A stretch of 64,000 nt of DNA. Origin: Parvibaculum sp. GTDB lineage: Bacteria > Pseudomonadota > Alphaproteobacteria > Parvibaculales > Parvibaculaceae. Below are positions 43,275 through 51,117 of this stretch, one piece after another; positions within the stretch are counted from its first letter, which is position 1, and every line of letters starts with the position of its first letter. The notes under the pieces are model-generated. The model was not told the origin of the DNA. It made no database searches and saw only the letters and a program-made list of their open reading frames with translations. A program made the position numbers and the translations under genes. The stretch spans positions 767,392 through 831,391 of the forward strand of contig NZNS01000010.1 in assembly GCA_002694985.1 (NCBI GenBank), written 5' to 3'.

Positions 43275-44236
43275 AGCTTCGGCACCGCCTGCATGACGGG
43301 CTTCGGCTCGCGAGTTTCGGTGAAGAGGCCCCAATGAGCTTCTTCCGGATGCGTACCCGCGACGGCGCTCTCATCATAGACGCGCCAGGGGGCGTCGAAT
43401 GCGGAGAAATACGCGAAAGCGAGGCCGCGCGACGGCGGGAGCTGACGCGCAAGTTCGGCATAGAAGGCTTTCTGTTTTGCGGGCGTGAAGCCTTCCGCCC
43501 CCGGGGCGGTCGGAATGCCCGTCTCCTTGATGAGAACCGGCCCGCAAAAGGCTTCCTGCGAGAGACGCTTGCTTGCCTGCACCACGAAATCCGCCCAGTT
43601 GAAGGGTGGTGCATCGGCAAACCACTTCTCGAAAACGGGATGGATGTTCACGGCGAGGAAATCGAGCTTCGCAAGGATGGTGTGCGCATCGGGGTCATCG
43701 AGGAAGGTGGCGAAGGGTTCCGTCACCGTGAGCGGCAGTTCCGGCGCGCTGGCGCGAAACGTGGCGATGGCGCGGGCATGGTCATCCCATGTGCCGCGCC
43801 CCGACATGACAAGCTCGTTGCCAAGCGAGGCGCCCATGACGATATCGGGGTGGGCTTTCCAGGCGGCGATGGCGTTTTCAACTTCGGCGTCGTCCGCCGG
43901 ATTCCAGATGCCCATGACGACGGCGCGAAAGCCGAGTTCCTTCGCGATGCCGGGAATGAGGTCGGCTCCGCTGTGTGAGCCATAGGTGATGATGCCATCA
44001 AACCAGGGACGAAGCGCCTTCAGGTCTTCGCGGATCGAGACTTCACTCGCCTGCACGGGATTGCCGTTCCAGACTTTGAGTTCCGTCGGCTGATAGGCGA
44101 CGAAGCGGCCCTTCTCCATCGCTGCTTGCAGGCGGGAAAGGGCGGGCGCTGCTTCATCGCGGGTGGCGCAGACGGGTGCGCCGAGCGCCGGAGCGGCTAT
44201 GAAGAAGGACAGCAGGGCAGCGAGAAGGGAGCGCAT
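43271..44236 (-). CDS. Exported GH17-like glycosidase
   Basis: 321 residues with a signal peptide (SLLAALLSFFIAAPALGA, cleavage near residue 19). The barrel pattern FDGIITYGSHSGADLIPGIA, VMGIWNPADDAEVENAIAAW, GASLGNELVMSGRGTWDD and LIKETGIPT has the acid/base Glu (in GNE) and nucleophile Glu (in KETG) of glycoside hydrolase family 17. Such enzymes act on beta-1,3-glucans; the bacterial periplasmic members may remodel glucans. Substrate is inferred from family. Confidence 0.8.
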   Translation of the reverse strand: MRSLLAALLSFFIAAPALGAPVCATRDEAAPALSRLQAAMEKGRFVAYQPTELKVWNGNPVQASEVSIREDLKALRPWFDGIITYGSHSGADLIPGIAKELGFRAVVMGIWNPADDAEVENAIAAWKAHPDIVMGASLGNELVMSGRGTWDDHARAIATFRASAPELPLTVTEPFATFLDDPDAHTILAKLDFLAVNIHPVFEKWFADAPPFNWADFVVQASKRLSQEAFCGPVLIKETGIPTAPGAEGFTPAKQKAFYAELARQLPPSRGLAFAYFSAFDAPWRVYDESAVAGTHPEEAHWGLFTETREPKPVMQAVPKL

Positions 44237-44324
44237 GCCCCATAGCTAGGCGGCCATTGTGGCAATTTTCCGGGTTCGGACATGCAAAAGCCCGGCACCT
44301 TGCGGCGCCAGGCTCTCGTGACTT

Positions 44325-44349
44325 CAAAAAATCGAAGGGCCGAACGGCC
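44325..44349 (-). terminator. Terminator of the HU-like gene
   Basis: Read leftward, GGCC-GTTC-GGCC (44349-44338) is followed by CTTCGATTTTTT. It starts at the gene's stop codon. Confidence 0.55.
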
Positions 44350-44709
44350 TCAGATCGATTCCTTCAGATCCTTCGCGACGCGGAAGGCAACTTTCTTCGA
44401 CGCCTTGATCTTGATGGCTTCGCCGGTCGCCGGGTTGCGGCCCATACGGGCAGCGCGCTTGCGAACCTGCAGAATGCCAAGCCCCGTGAGACGGACCTTA
44501 TTGCCCTTCTTCAGGTTCTTCACCGTCAGTTCGACGAAGTCGCTGAAAAGTTCCGTCGCCGCCTTCTTCGACATGCCGTGCTTCTCGGCGAGTTCGGCGA
44601 TCAGCTTCGACATCGGCACCGTCGGCGGTGTGGCAGGCTTCTTTGCGGCGGCGGATGCAGCCGGCTTTTTGGCGGCAGGCGCCTTCTTGGCAGCGGGTTT
44701 AGTGGCCAT
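44350..44709 (-). CDS. HU-family DNA-binding protein with H1-like tail
   Basis: 119 residues. The first 30 residues are nearly all Ala, Lys and Pro with PAAKKAP-type repeats, like the tail of histone H1. Residues about 31-119 are an HU/IHF fold: MSKLIAELAEKHGMSKKAAT, VRLTGLGILQVRKRAARMGR with the conserved GRNPATGEAIKI arm. HU bends and compacts DNA; the Lys/Ala tail should increase non-specific binding. Confidence 0.93.
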   Translation of the reverse strand: MATKPAAKKAPAAKKPAASAAAKKPATPPTVPMSKLIAELAEKHGMSKKAATELFSDFVELTVKNLKKGNKVRLTGLGILQVRKRAARMGRNPATGEAIKIKASKKVAFRVAKDLKESI

Positions 44710-44862
44710 GATTTGAATTCCCTCGGATAAGTTCGGAACCGAGTTTCACTGAGTCGCACGATTCGGCCAAGCGATAAGTTCATATTTGGCGGGCATCGGA
44801 GCGGAAAACTGTTGAAAAGTGCCTGTGGGACGGGCATTTCGCGCCCGCCCCCTTTCCAAAAC

Positions 44863-45822
44863 TCAGTCGAAAGCCTCATCCCAAGTGCCGCGCGTGGACG
44901 CCTTGGAATATTCGGTGGCGCGGTTTTCGAAGAAATTGGTGTGCTCGATGCCGTTCAGCATCTCGTCCATCCAGGGCAGCGGATTCTTTTCCGTGCGGTA
45001 GATGGGCTGGAGGTTGAGCTGCACGAGGCGGCGGTCGGCGATGTAGCGGATGTAGTTCTTCACTTCCTGCGCCGACAGACCCTCGATGCTCCCCATCTCG
45101 AAGGCGAGGTCGATGAAGGCATCTTCGTGATGGATGATGGTTTCGCAGGCCTTGTAGATGTCCTGCTGGAGCTTTTCGGTCCAGATTTCCGGGTTCTCGT
45201 CTACGAAGGTGCGGAAAAGCTTCATGGCGGAGACGGTGTGGAGCGTCTCGTCGCGCGCCGACCATGTCACGATCTGGCCCATGCCCTTCATCTTGTTGAA
45301 GCGCGGGAAGTTCATGAGGATGGCGAAGGAGGCGAAGAGCTGAACCCCCTCCGTGAAGCCGCCGAAGACAGCGAGCGTCTTGGCGATGTCTTCTTTTGTT
45401 TCGACGCCCCATTCCTGCATGTAGTCGAATTTCGACTTCATCTGCTCATATTTCAGGAAGGCCTCGTATTCGGCTTCCGGCATGCCGATCGTGTCGAGCA
45501 GATGGCTGTAGGCCGAGATATGGACCGTCTCGATATTGGAGAAGGCGGCCAGCATCATCTGCACTTCGGTGGGTTTGAAGACCCGCGAATAGTGCTTCAT
45601 GTAGCAGTTGTTCACTTCGACGTCGGCCTGCACGAAGAAGCGGAAAATCTGGGTCAGCAGGTTGCGCTCGCCATCTGTGAGGTTCTTTGACCAGTCTTTC
45701 ACATCGTCGGCCAGCGGCACTTCCTCCGGCAGCCAATGAATGCGCTGCTGCGTGAGCCAGGCATCATAGGCCCAAGGGTAGCGGAAGGGCTTGTAGACGT
45801 GACGTTCTTCGAGAAGGGACAT
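44863..45822 (-). CDS. nrdB: Ribonucleotide reductase class I beta subunit
   Basis: 319 residues from ATG 45822. The di-iron ligands are present in the usual places: Asp in FVQADVEVNN, IETVHISAYSHLL with Glu, His and, four residues on, the Tyr that carries the radical, SARDETLHTVS and the late IIHHEDAFIDLAF. With nrdA it reduces ribonucleotides to deoxyribonucleotides. It follows nrdA at 76 bp with a terminator-like hairpin between them. Confidence 0.96.
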   Translation of the reverse strand: MSLLEERHVYKPFRYPWAYDAWLTQQRIHWLPEEVPLADDVKDWSKNLTDGERNLLTQIFRFFVQADVEVNNCYMKHYSRVFKPTEVQMMLAAFSNIETVHISAYSHLLDTIGMPEAEYEAFLKYEQMKSKFDYMQEWGVETKEDIAKTLAVFGGFTEGVQLFASFAILMNFPRFNKMKGMGQIVTWSARDETLHTVSAMKLFRTFVDENPEIWTEKLQQDIYKACETIIHHEDAFIDLAFEMGSIEGLSAQEVKNYIRYIADRRLVQLNLQPIYRTEKNPLPWMDEMLNGIEHTNFFENRATEYSKASTRGTWDEAFD

Positions 45823-45854
45823 GATCTGGGTTCCTTGTGCACGATGCACCAGAG

Positions 45855-45887
45855 ACAAGAATGGCCCGGCCTGACGACCGGGCCATA
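45855..45887 (-). terminator. Terminator-like hairpin between nrdA and nrdB
   Basis: Read leftward, ATGGCCCGG (45886-45878) pairs with CCGGGCCAT (45869-45861) around an 8-base loop, then TCTTGTCTC. It may reduce read-through so that nrdB is made at a different level from nrdA, or define separate transcripts. Confidence 0.6.
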
Positions 45888-45898
45888 ATTTCAGCGCC

Positions 45899-47881
45899 TT
45901 ACTGACAGGCGAGGCACTCTTCGTACTGGTTTTCTTCCTGCGCGTTGGTGGCGACCTGATCGAGTGTCAGGACGTCGAGCACCTTGCCCGGCAGGAGCGA
46001 GACGACTTCAGCCTTTTCCGCGCGCTGGATCGAGAGCGAACGGCAGTAATAAAGGCTCTTCACGCCGTGCTTCCAGGCCATGAGATGCAGGCCGTGGAGG
46101 TCGCGCTTGTGCACATCGGCGGGCAGGAAGAGGTTCACCGACTGCGCCTGATCGATCATCGCCGCACGGTCGCCGGCATGTTCAATGACCCAACGCTGGT
46201 CGATTTCGAAGGCCGTTTTGAAGACATCCTTCTCGTCATCCGACAGGAAGTCGAGATGCTGGACCGAGCCGCCATTCGTGACGATGGAGGACCAGGTGTC
46301 GTCGTCGTTGCGGCCCTTCTGCTCAAGAAGCTTCGTCAGGTGACGATTGCGGACATTGAAGGAGCCCGACAGCGTCTTGTGCGTGAAGGAGTTGGCCGCG
46401 ATGGGCTCGATGCCCGGCGAGGTGCCGCCGGTGATGATCGAGATCGAGGCAGTGGGCGCAATCGCCGTCTTGTTCGAGAAACGCTCGTTGAAACCGTAAT
46501 CGGCAGCATCCGGGCAGGGTCCACGCTCTTCGGCCAGCACCTTCGAGGCCGCGTCGACACCCTCCTTGATACGGGTGAACATGCGCTTGTTCCAGACCTT
46601 CGCCATGACGCCCTCGAAGGGAATCCGGTTGGCCTGGAGGAAGGAATGGAAGCCCATCACGCCGAGGCCGACAGAACGCTCGCGCGCGGCGGCATATTTG
46701 GCTCGGGCCATGTCGTCCGGCGCACGGTCGATGAAGTCCTGCAGGACGTTATCGAGGAAGCGCATCACGTCTTCGATGATCAACGGGTCGTCCTGCCACT
46801 CATTATAGGTCTCGAGATTGAGCGAGGAGAGGCAGCAAACGGCCGTGCGTTCCTGGCCGAGATGGTCCTTGCCGGTGGGCAGGGTGATTTCGGCGCAGAG
46901 GTTCGAGGTCTTGACCTCGAGGCCCGCAAGCTTGTGGTGCTCGGGACGGGCGTTGTTCACCGTGTCCTTGTAGATGATGTAAGGCTCGCCGGTTTCGATG
47001 CGCGAGGTGAGAAGCCTGATCCAGAGCGAACGCGCCGAAACGGTTTTCTGGACCGCCTTGTCCTTCGGCGAGAGAAGCGCCCATTCGGCATCGGCCTCGA
47101 CGGCGCGCATGAAGGCGTCGGAGATGAGAATGCCGTGATGGAGGTTCAGCGCCTTGCGGTTCGGATCGCCACCCGTGGGGCGACGCATTTCCATGAATTC
47201 CTCGACTTCGGGGTGATCGATCGGCAGATAGACCGCCGCCGAGCCACGACGGAGCGAGCCCTGGCTGATCGCCAGCGTCAGCGAATCCATGACGCGGATG
47301 AAGGGAATGATGCCGGAGGTCTTGCCATTGCCGCCAACCGTCTCGCCGATGGAGCGCAGATTGCCCCAATAGGAGCCGATGCCACCACCCTTGGCCGCGA
47401 GCCAGACATTCTCGTTCCAGAGGCCGACAATACCCTCAAGGCTGTCATTCGCCTCGTTCAGGAAGCAGGAAATGGGCAGGCCGCGCTTGGTGCCGCCATT
47501 CGACAGGACGGGCGTCGCCGGCATGAACCAGAGCTTCGAGATATAGTCATAAAGGCGCTGGGCGTGGGCCGCGTCATCCGCATAGTAAGACGCCACGCGG
47601 GCAAACATGTCCTGATAGGACTCGCCAGGCATCAAATAGCGGTCGCGCAGCGTCGCCTTGCCGAACTCGGTCAGCAGCGCATCGCGCCCGTGATCGACCT
47701 TCACGCGATGGCGGCCGCGCGTCTGCACAGCCTGATCCTGATCACCAAACGGCATTTCAGGCTCGGAGGAGACGCGCGCTTCCTTGCGCACACGGCTCAC
47801 CGCCCGCTCGCCCGTGATGATTGCCGATACGCTGGCCTCAACCTCACTCATATCTACCGCTTTCGACGTGTCGTTCAGCAT
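45899..47881 (-). CDS. nrdA: Ribonucleotide reductase class I alpha subunit
   Basis: 660 residues from ATG 47881 behind GGGGATCAG. The active-site cysteines are visible in GLPISCFLNEANDS, KTSNLCAEITLP and AVCCLSSLNLE, and the C-terminal redox pair in EECLACQ. GGIGSYWGNLRSIGE and PTASISIITGGTSPGIEPI are family blocks. No separate N-terminal ATP-cone is obvious; residues 1-75 are a charged linker. Candidate NrdR boxes lie 170-215 bp upstream. Confidence 0.97.
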   Translation of the reverse strand: MLNDTSKAVDMSEVEASVSAIITGERAVSRVRKEARVSSEPEMPFGDQDQAVQTRGRHRVKVDHGRDALLTEFGKATLRDRYLMPGESYQDMFARVASYYADDAAHAQRLYDYISKLWFMPATPVLSNGGTKRGLPISCFLNEANDSLEGIVGLWNENVWLAAKGGGIGSYWGNLRSIGETVGGNGKTSGIIPFIRVMDSLTLAISQGSLRRGSAAVYLPIDHPEVEEFMEMRRPTGGDPNRKALNLHHGILISDAFMRAVEADAEWALLSPKDKAVQKTVSARSLWIRLLTSRIETGEPYIIYKDTVNNARPEHHKLAGLEVKTSNLCAEITLPTGKDHLGQERTAVCCLSSLNLETYNEWQDDPLIIEDVMRFLDNVLQDFIDRAPDDMARAKYAAARERSVGLGVMGFHSFLQANRIPFEGVMAKVWNKRMFTRIKEGVDAASKVLAEERGPCPDAADYGFNERFSNKTAIAPTASISIITGGTSPGIEPIAANSFTHKTLSGSFNVRNRHLTKLLEQKGRNDDDTWSSIVTNGGSVQHLDFLSDDEKDVFKTAFEIDQRWVIEHAGDRAAMIDQAQSVNLFLPADVHKRDLHGLHLMAWKHGVKSLYYCRSLSIQRAEKAEVVSLLPGKVLDVLTLDQVATNAQEENQYEECLACQ

Positions 47882-48048
47882 GTTCTGATCCCCGGTCTGC
47901 CCTGCTTCACCGCATCTCAGCGGGCAAAAGATCGCTATCCGGCGAGCGGATGGACCCTCGCCGTCTTCCTGCCCTCTACGTAGGGCGGAACTCGCTTGAT
48001 TCTGTGATTGCGCCGCCGCCTTGAGTTGGTCCCCGCGAAGCGCAGCGC

Positions 48049-48094
48049 GTCCAGATATAGTATCTGTCTCTTCCCCAAGGTCAATCAGTAGTGT
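48049..48094 (-). promoter_or_regulatory. Candidate NrdR boxes upstream of nrdA
   Basis: Leftward reading gives ACACTACTGATTGAC (48094-48080) and ATACTATATCTGGAC (48063-48049), 31 bp apart, three helical turns, the spacing usual for paired NrdR sites. The second resembles the consensus better than the first. The gap 47882-48222 holds no gene; it is the shared control region of nrdA and the divergent peptidase. Confidence 0.45.
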
Positions 48095-48222
48095 GGGGCG
48101 AGAAGCAAAAAAATGGTAAACGCCACACTCCCAAGCTGGCGGGAAGACGATTTTCCGATGCATATTCAATGAGTTGATTCAGACACCGCCGCGTACCCGC
48201 CACGTGTATCCAAGGACAGTCC

Positions 48223-49191
48223 ATGCCCGACACGACCGCCGACCGCCGCCCCCTCTATCCCGAAATAGAGCCCTATCGCACCGGGACGCTGAAAGTCTCC
48301 GATTTGCACACGATCTATTTCGAGGAGAGCGGCAACCCCAAAGGCAAGCCCGTCATCATCGTGCATGGCGGGCCGGGCGGCGGCAGCAACCCGACAATGC
48401 GGCGTACGCATAACCCGGAAGCCTACCGGATCATCCTGTTCGACCAGCGCGGCTGCGGAAAGTCGACACCGCATGCGGAACTCGCCGAGAACACGACCTG
48501 GGATCTCGTGGCCGATATGGAGCGCATCCGGGAACATCTCGGGATCGACAAATGGCAGCTCTGTGGCGGTTCGTGGGGCTCGACACTCTCGCTCGCCTAT
48601 GCCGAAACGCATCCCGAGCGCGTGACCGAGATCATCCTGCGCGGCATTTTCACACTTCGGAAGCGCGAACTCGACTGGTTTTATCAAGAGGGGACGGATG
48701 CCCTTTTCCCGGATGCCTGGGAAGGCTTTGTCGAGCCGATCCCGCAAGCCGAGCGCGGCAACCTGATGGCGGCCTATTACAAGCGGCTGACCGGCGACAA
48801 CGAGGCGGAAAAGATTGCCTGCGCAAAAGCCTGGAGCATCTGGGAGGGGACGACGCTTTCTTTATATTCCGATGCCGAACGGGTGAAACGCTTCGCGGAC
48901 GGGCATTTCGCCCTCGCCTTCGCGCGGATCGAATGCCACTTCTTCATGAACAAGGGCTGGTTCGAGCCGCAGGACCAGCTCATTCAGAATGCCGGCAAGC
49001 TGAAAGGCATTCCCGGCGTGATCGCGCAGGGGCGCTATGACGTGGTGACGCCAATGTTCACGGCCTGGGAGCTTGCGAAGGCCTGGCCGGATGCCGAGCT
49101 CAACATCGTGCCGGACGCAGGCCATACGGCGACAGAGCCCGGTATCGTCGATGTGATGGTGAGGGCGAGCGACCGCTTCGCCAGCGCCTGA
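48223..49191 (+). CDS. pip: Proline iminopeptidase
   Basis: 322 residues. Alpha/beta hydrolase with the oxyanion motif HGGPGGGSNPTM, nucleophile elbow GGSWGSTLSLAY (Ser about 119), acid in QGRYDVVTPM and catalytic His in DAGHTATEPG. FDQRGCGKSTPHAE is the family signature. It removes N-terminal proline from peptides in the cytoplasm. Divergent from nrdA. Confidence 0.95.
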   Translation: MPDTTADRRPLYPEIEPYRTGTLKVSDLHTIYFEESGNPKGKPVIIVHGGPGGGSNPTMRRTHNPEAYRIILFDQRGCGKSTPHAELAENTTWDLVADMERIREHLGIDKWQLCGGSWGSTLSLAYAETHPERVTEIILRGIFTLRKRELDWFYQEGTDALFPDAWEGFVEPIPQAERGNLMAAYYKRLTGDNEAEKIACAKAWSIWEGTTLSLYSDAERVKRFADGHFALAFARIECHFFMNKGWFEPQDQLIQNAGKLKGIPGVIAQGRYDVVTPMFTAWELAKAWPDAELNIVPDAGHTATEPGIVDVMVRASDRFASA

Positions 49192-49217
49192 GCACAGGCC
49201 GAGCGCAGGACGAACGA

Positions 49218-49511
49218 ATGACCGCATGGCGGAAACCGAAACTCCCGGCGATAAAGCCGTCCGGTGTCCGTTATGCCTTTCGCGTCATGGTGGCGGGCTT
49301 CTCGCCTATGGCTTTGCCCTTGCGCTATCGCTTCCTCAGGGTTACTGGGCCGTCATCACGGCTGTTGTCGTCATGCAAAGCACCGTCGGCGGATGATCTG
49401 TCGTGCATATTCACGCTCGCATTTGTCATTGACCAGTTCCGCCGGGATACTCGCGATCTCACGGACCGCCTGAATGAACGCGCGGGCGGCGCCCCCGCGC
49501 CACAGGACTGA
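49218..49511 (+). pseudogene. Remnant of a FUSC-type aromatic acid exporter
   Basis: Near 49260-49400 the text GVRYAFRVMVAG in one frame continues as LLAYGFALALSLPQGYWAV and VVVMQSTVGG in another, the N-terminal part of FUSC/ArAE membrane proteins, so a frameshift lies between. From about 49410 the text FTLAFVIDQFRRDTRDLTDR looks like the C-terminal end of such a protein. The middle several hundred codons are gone. The region is an internally deleted, frameshifted gene. Confidence 0.6.
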
Positions 49512-49517
49512 AGGCAC

Positions 49518-50258
49518 ATGCGCATTCTCTATCTCGTGAACGCAATCGACTCCGGACCCGGTGTGCTGCTGGACGAAGCCGCGCGCGCGGGCGCGGCGGC
49601 GGAGATCATCTACACGGTAGAGAAGCGCGATCTCATGACGGGCGAAGCACGCGATGTGCCGGAAACGCCGGAGGGTTTCGACGGACTTGTCGTGCTCGGC
49701 GGCGTGATGGGCGTCTATGAGGAAACGAAATATCCCTTCATCGGCAAGACCAGAGATCTGGTACGCGCCTTTCATGAGCACGAGAAGCCGGTGATGGGTA
49801 TTTGCCTCGGCGCACAGATCGTCGCGAGCAGCTTCGGTGCGCCTGTCTATAAAATGAAGGGAAAGCTCCCGGTCGACGAAGAATGGGGTTTTCTGCCGCA
49901 GACATGGGAGACCGCCGCGAGAGAAGATACGCTTCTCGCGGATGCCCCGCCGCAACTCAGCCTCATGCATTGGCACCAGGACACATTCGACTTGCCGGAC
50001 AAGGCAGTGCGGCTTTCAACACGCGAAACATGCCCCAACCAGTCTTTCCGCATGGGCGCAAAGACCTATGGCTTCCAGTTCCACCTCGAAGTGACGCGGG
50101 ACATTCTCGACGGGTGGTCTGTCTTTCGCGCAAAGGCGCTGGGCGTACCGCGCGCCGAGATCGATGCCCTGATCGAACCGCAGATCGAGGCGTCGCTCGG
50201 CGCGCAGGAAGAGTTCGCCCGCCGCGTCATGCGGCGCTGGATGGCGCTGGCGCGCTGA
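49518..50258 (+). CDS. Class I glutamine amidotransferase
   Basis: 246 residues. Nucleophile elbow MGICLGAQIV (Cys about 96) and the catalytic pair in YGFQFHLEVT (His, Glu about 186-188). LVVLGGVMGVYEETKYPF is the oxyanion strand. Text resembles stand-alone GMP-synthase-like amidotransferases; such enzymes may hydrolyse glutamine or gamma-glutamyl compounds. Partner and substrate unknown. Confidence 0.88.
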   Translation: MRILYLVNAIDSGPGVLLDEAARAGAAAEIIYTVEKRDLMTGEARDVPETPEGFDGLVVLGGVMGVYEETKYPFIGKTRDLVRAFHEHEKPVMGICLGAQIVASSFGAPVYKMKGKLPVDEEWGFLPQTWETAAREDTLLADAPPQLSLMHWHQDTFDLPDKAVRLSTRETCPNQSFRMGAKTYGFQFHLEVTRDILDGWSVFRAKALGVPRAEIDALIEPQIEASLGAQEEFARRVMRRWMALAR

Positions 50259-50261
50259 GCC

Positions 50262-51032
50262 TCAGAAATTCACTCGCCGCGAGATTGCGCCATCGACCAC
50301 GAGGTTCGAACCTGTGGTGAAGGAGGAAGCGGGGCTCGCGAGGAAGACCGCCGCGTTCGCGATATCCTGCGGGGTGGCCATGCGGCCTGTCGGATTGCGC
50401 GACATGGCCTGCTTGAACATGTCCGGCATGTGATCCTCGATCATGTTCCAGACGCCGCCCTTGAAGTAGACGGTGCCGGGCGAGACCGTGTTCACGCGCA
50501 CATGATCGCCCGCATGCTGACGCGCGAGCCCTTTGGCGAGATGAATTTGCGCCGCCTTCTGCGCGCCATAGGCGTTGGCGTTATCGTTTTCGGCGGCCGA
50601 GATCGAGGAAATGAAGGTGGCAGAAGCATCCCCCGACTTCTTCGCAGCTTCTGTGAGGAAGGGAAGTGCGGCCTCGAAGGCGTTGACCGCGCCGAGCACG
50701 TCGATCTCGAAACAGGCGCGCCAGGACTTCTCGTCGTTACCGTTTGCAAGCGCGGAGGCATTAGCGACGAGAATATCGATACCGCCCATTACCTTGCCCA
50801 TGTCGGCGATCCACTTCTTCAGGCCTTCACCATCGGCGATATCGGCAACGCCACCTGTCGCCTTCACGCCGAATTTCGAGAGCGCGGTAATGGCTTCATC
50901 CACCTGGTCCTGATTGCGCGCGCAGATCGCGACATCGACGCCCTCCCCGGCGAGCGTTTCAGCAATGGCACGGCCGATGCCGCGTGTGCCGCCGGTGACG
51001 ATTGCCTTCTTGCCCTTGAGACCGAGATCCAT
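50262..51032 (-). CDS. Short-chain dehydrogenase/reductase
   Basis: 256 residues from ATG 51032. AIVTGGTRGIGRAIAETLAG at the N-terminus, ILVANASALANG in the middle, Ser in FISSISAAEND, AYGAQKAA with the catalytic Tyr/Lys at about 155-159, and the C-terminal ASSFTTGSNLVVDGA. NAD(P)-dependent oxidoreductase of unknown substrate; convergent to the amidotransferase gene. Confidence 0.93.
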   Translation of the reverse strand: MDLGLKGKKAIVTGGTRGIGRAIAETLAGEGVDVAICARNQDQVDEAITALSKFGVKATGGVADIADGEGLKKWIADMGKVMGGIDILVANASALANGNDEKSWRACFEIDVLGAVNAFEAALPFLTEAAKKSGDASATFISSISAAENDNANAYGAQKAAQIHLAKGLARQHAGDHVRVNTVSPGTVYFKGGVWNMIEDHMPDMFKQAMSRNPTGRMATPQDIANAAVFLASPASSFTTGSNLVVDGAISRRVNF

Positions 51033-51117
51033 GACCGATGCCTTCCCTGACTGTTTTCCTTTGGCCCGCACTCTAGCGTTCCCTCGCTCCCCAACCAACC
51101 GTTGCAGAACCGAGGCG

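Noticed and set aside
46067-47983. A 638-codon rightward open frame
   Set aside because: It lies wholly opposite nrdA, has no ribosome site or family pattern, and comes from the third-codon GC bias of nrdA.
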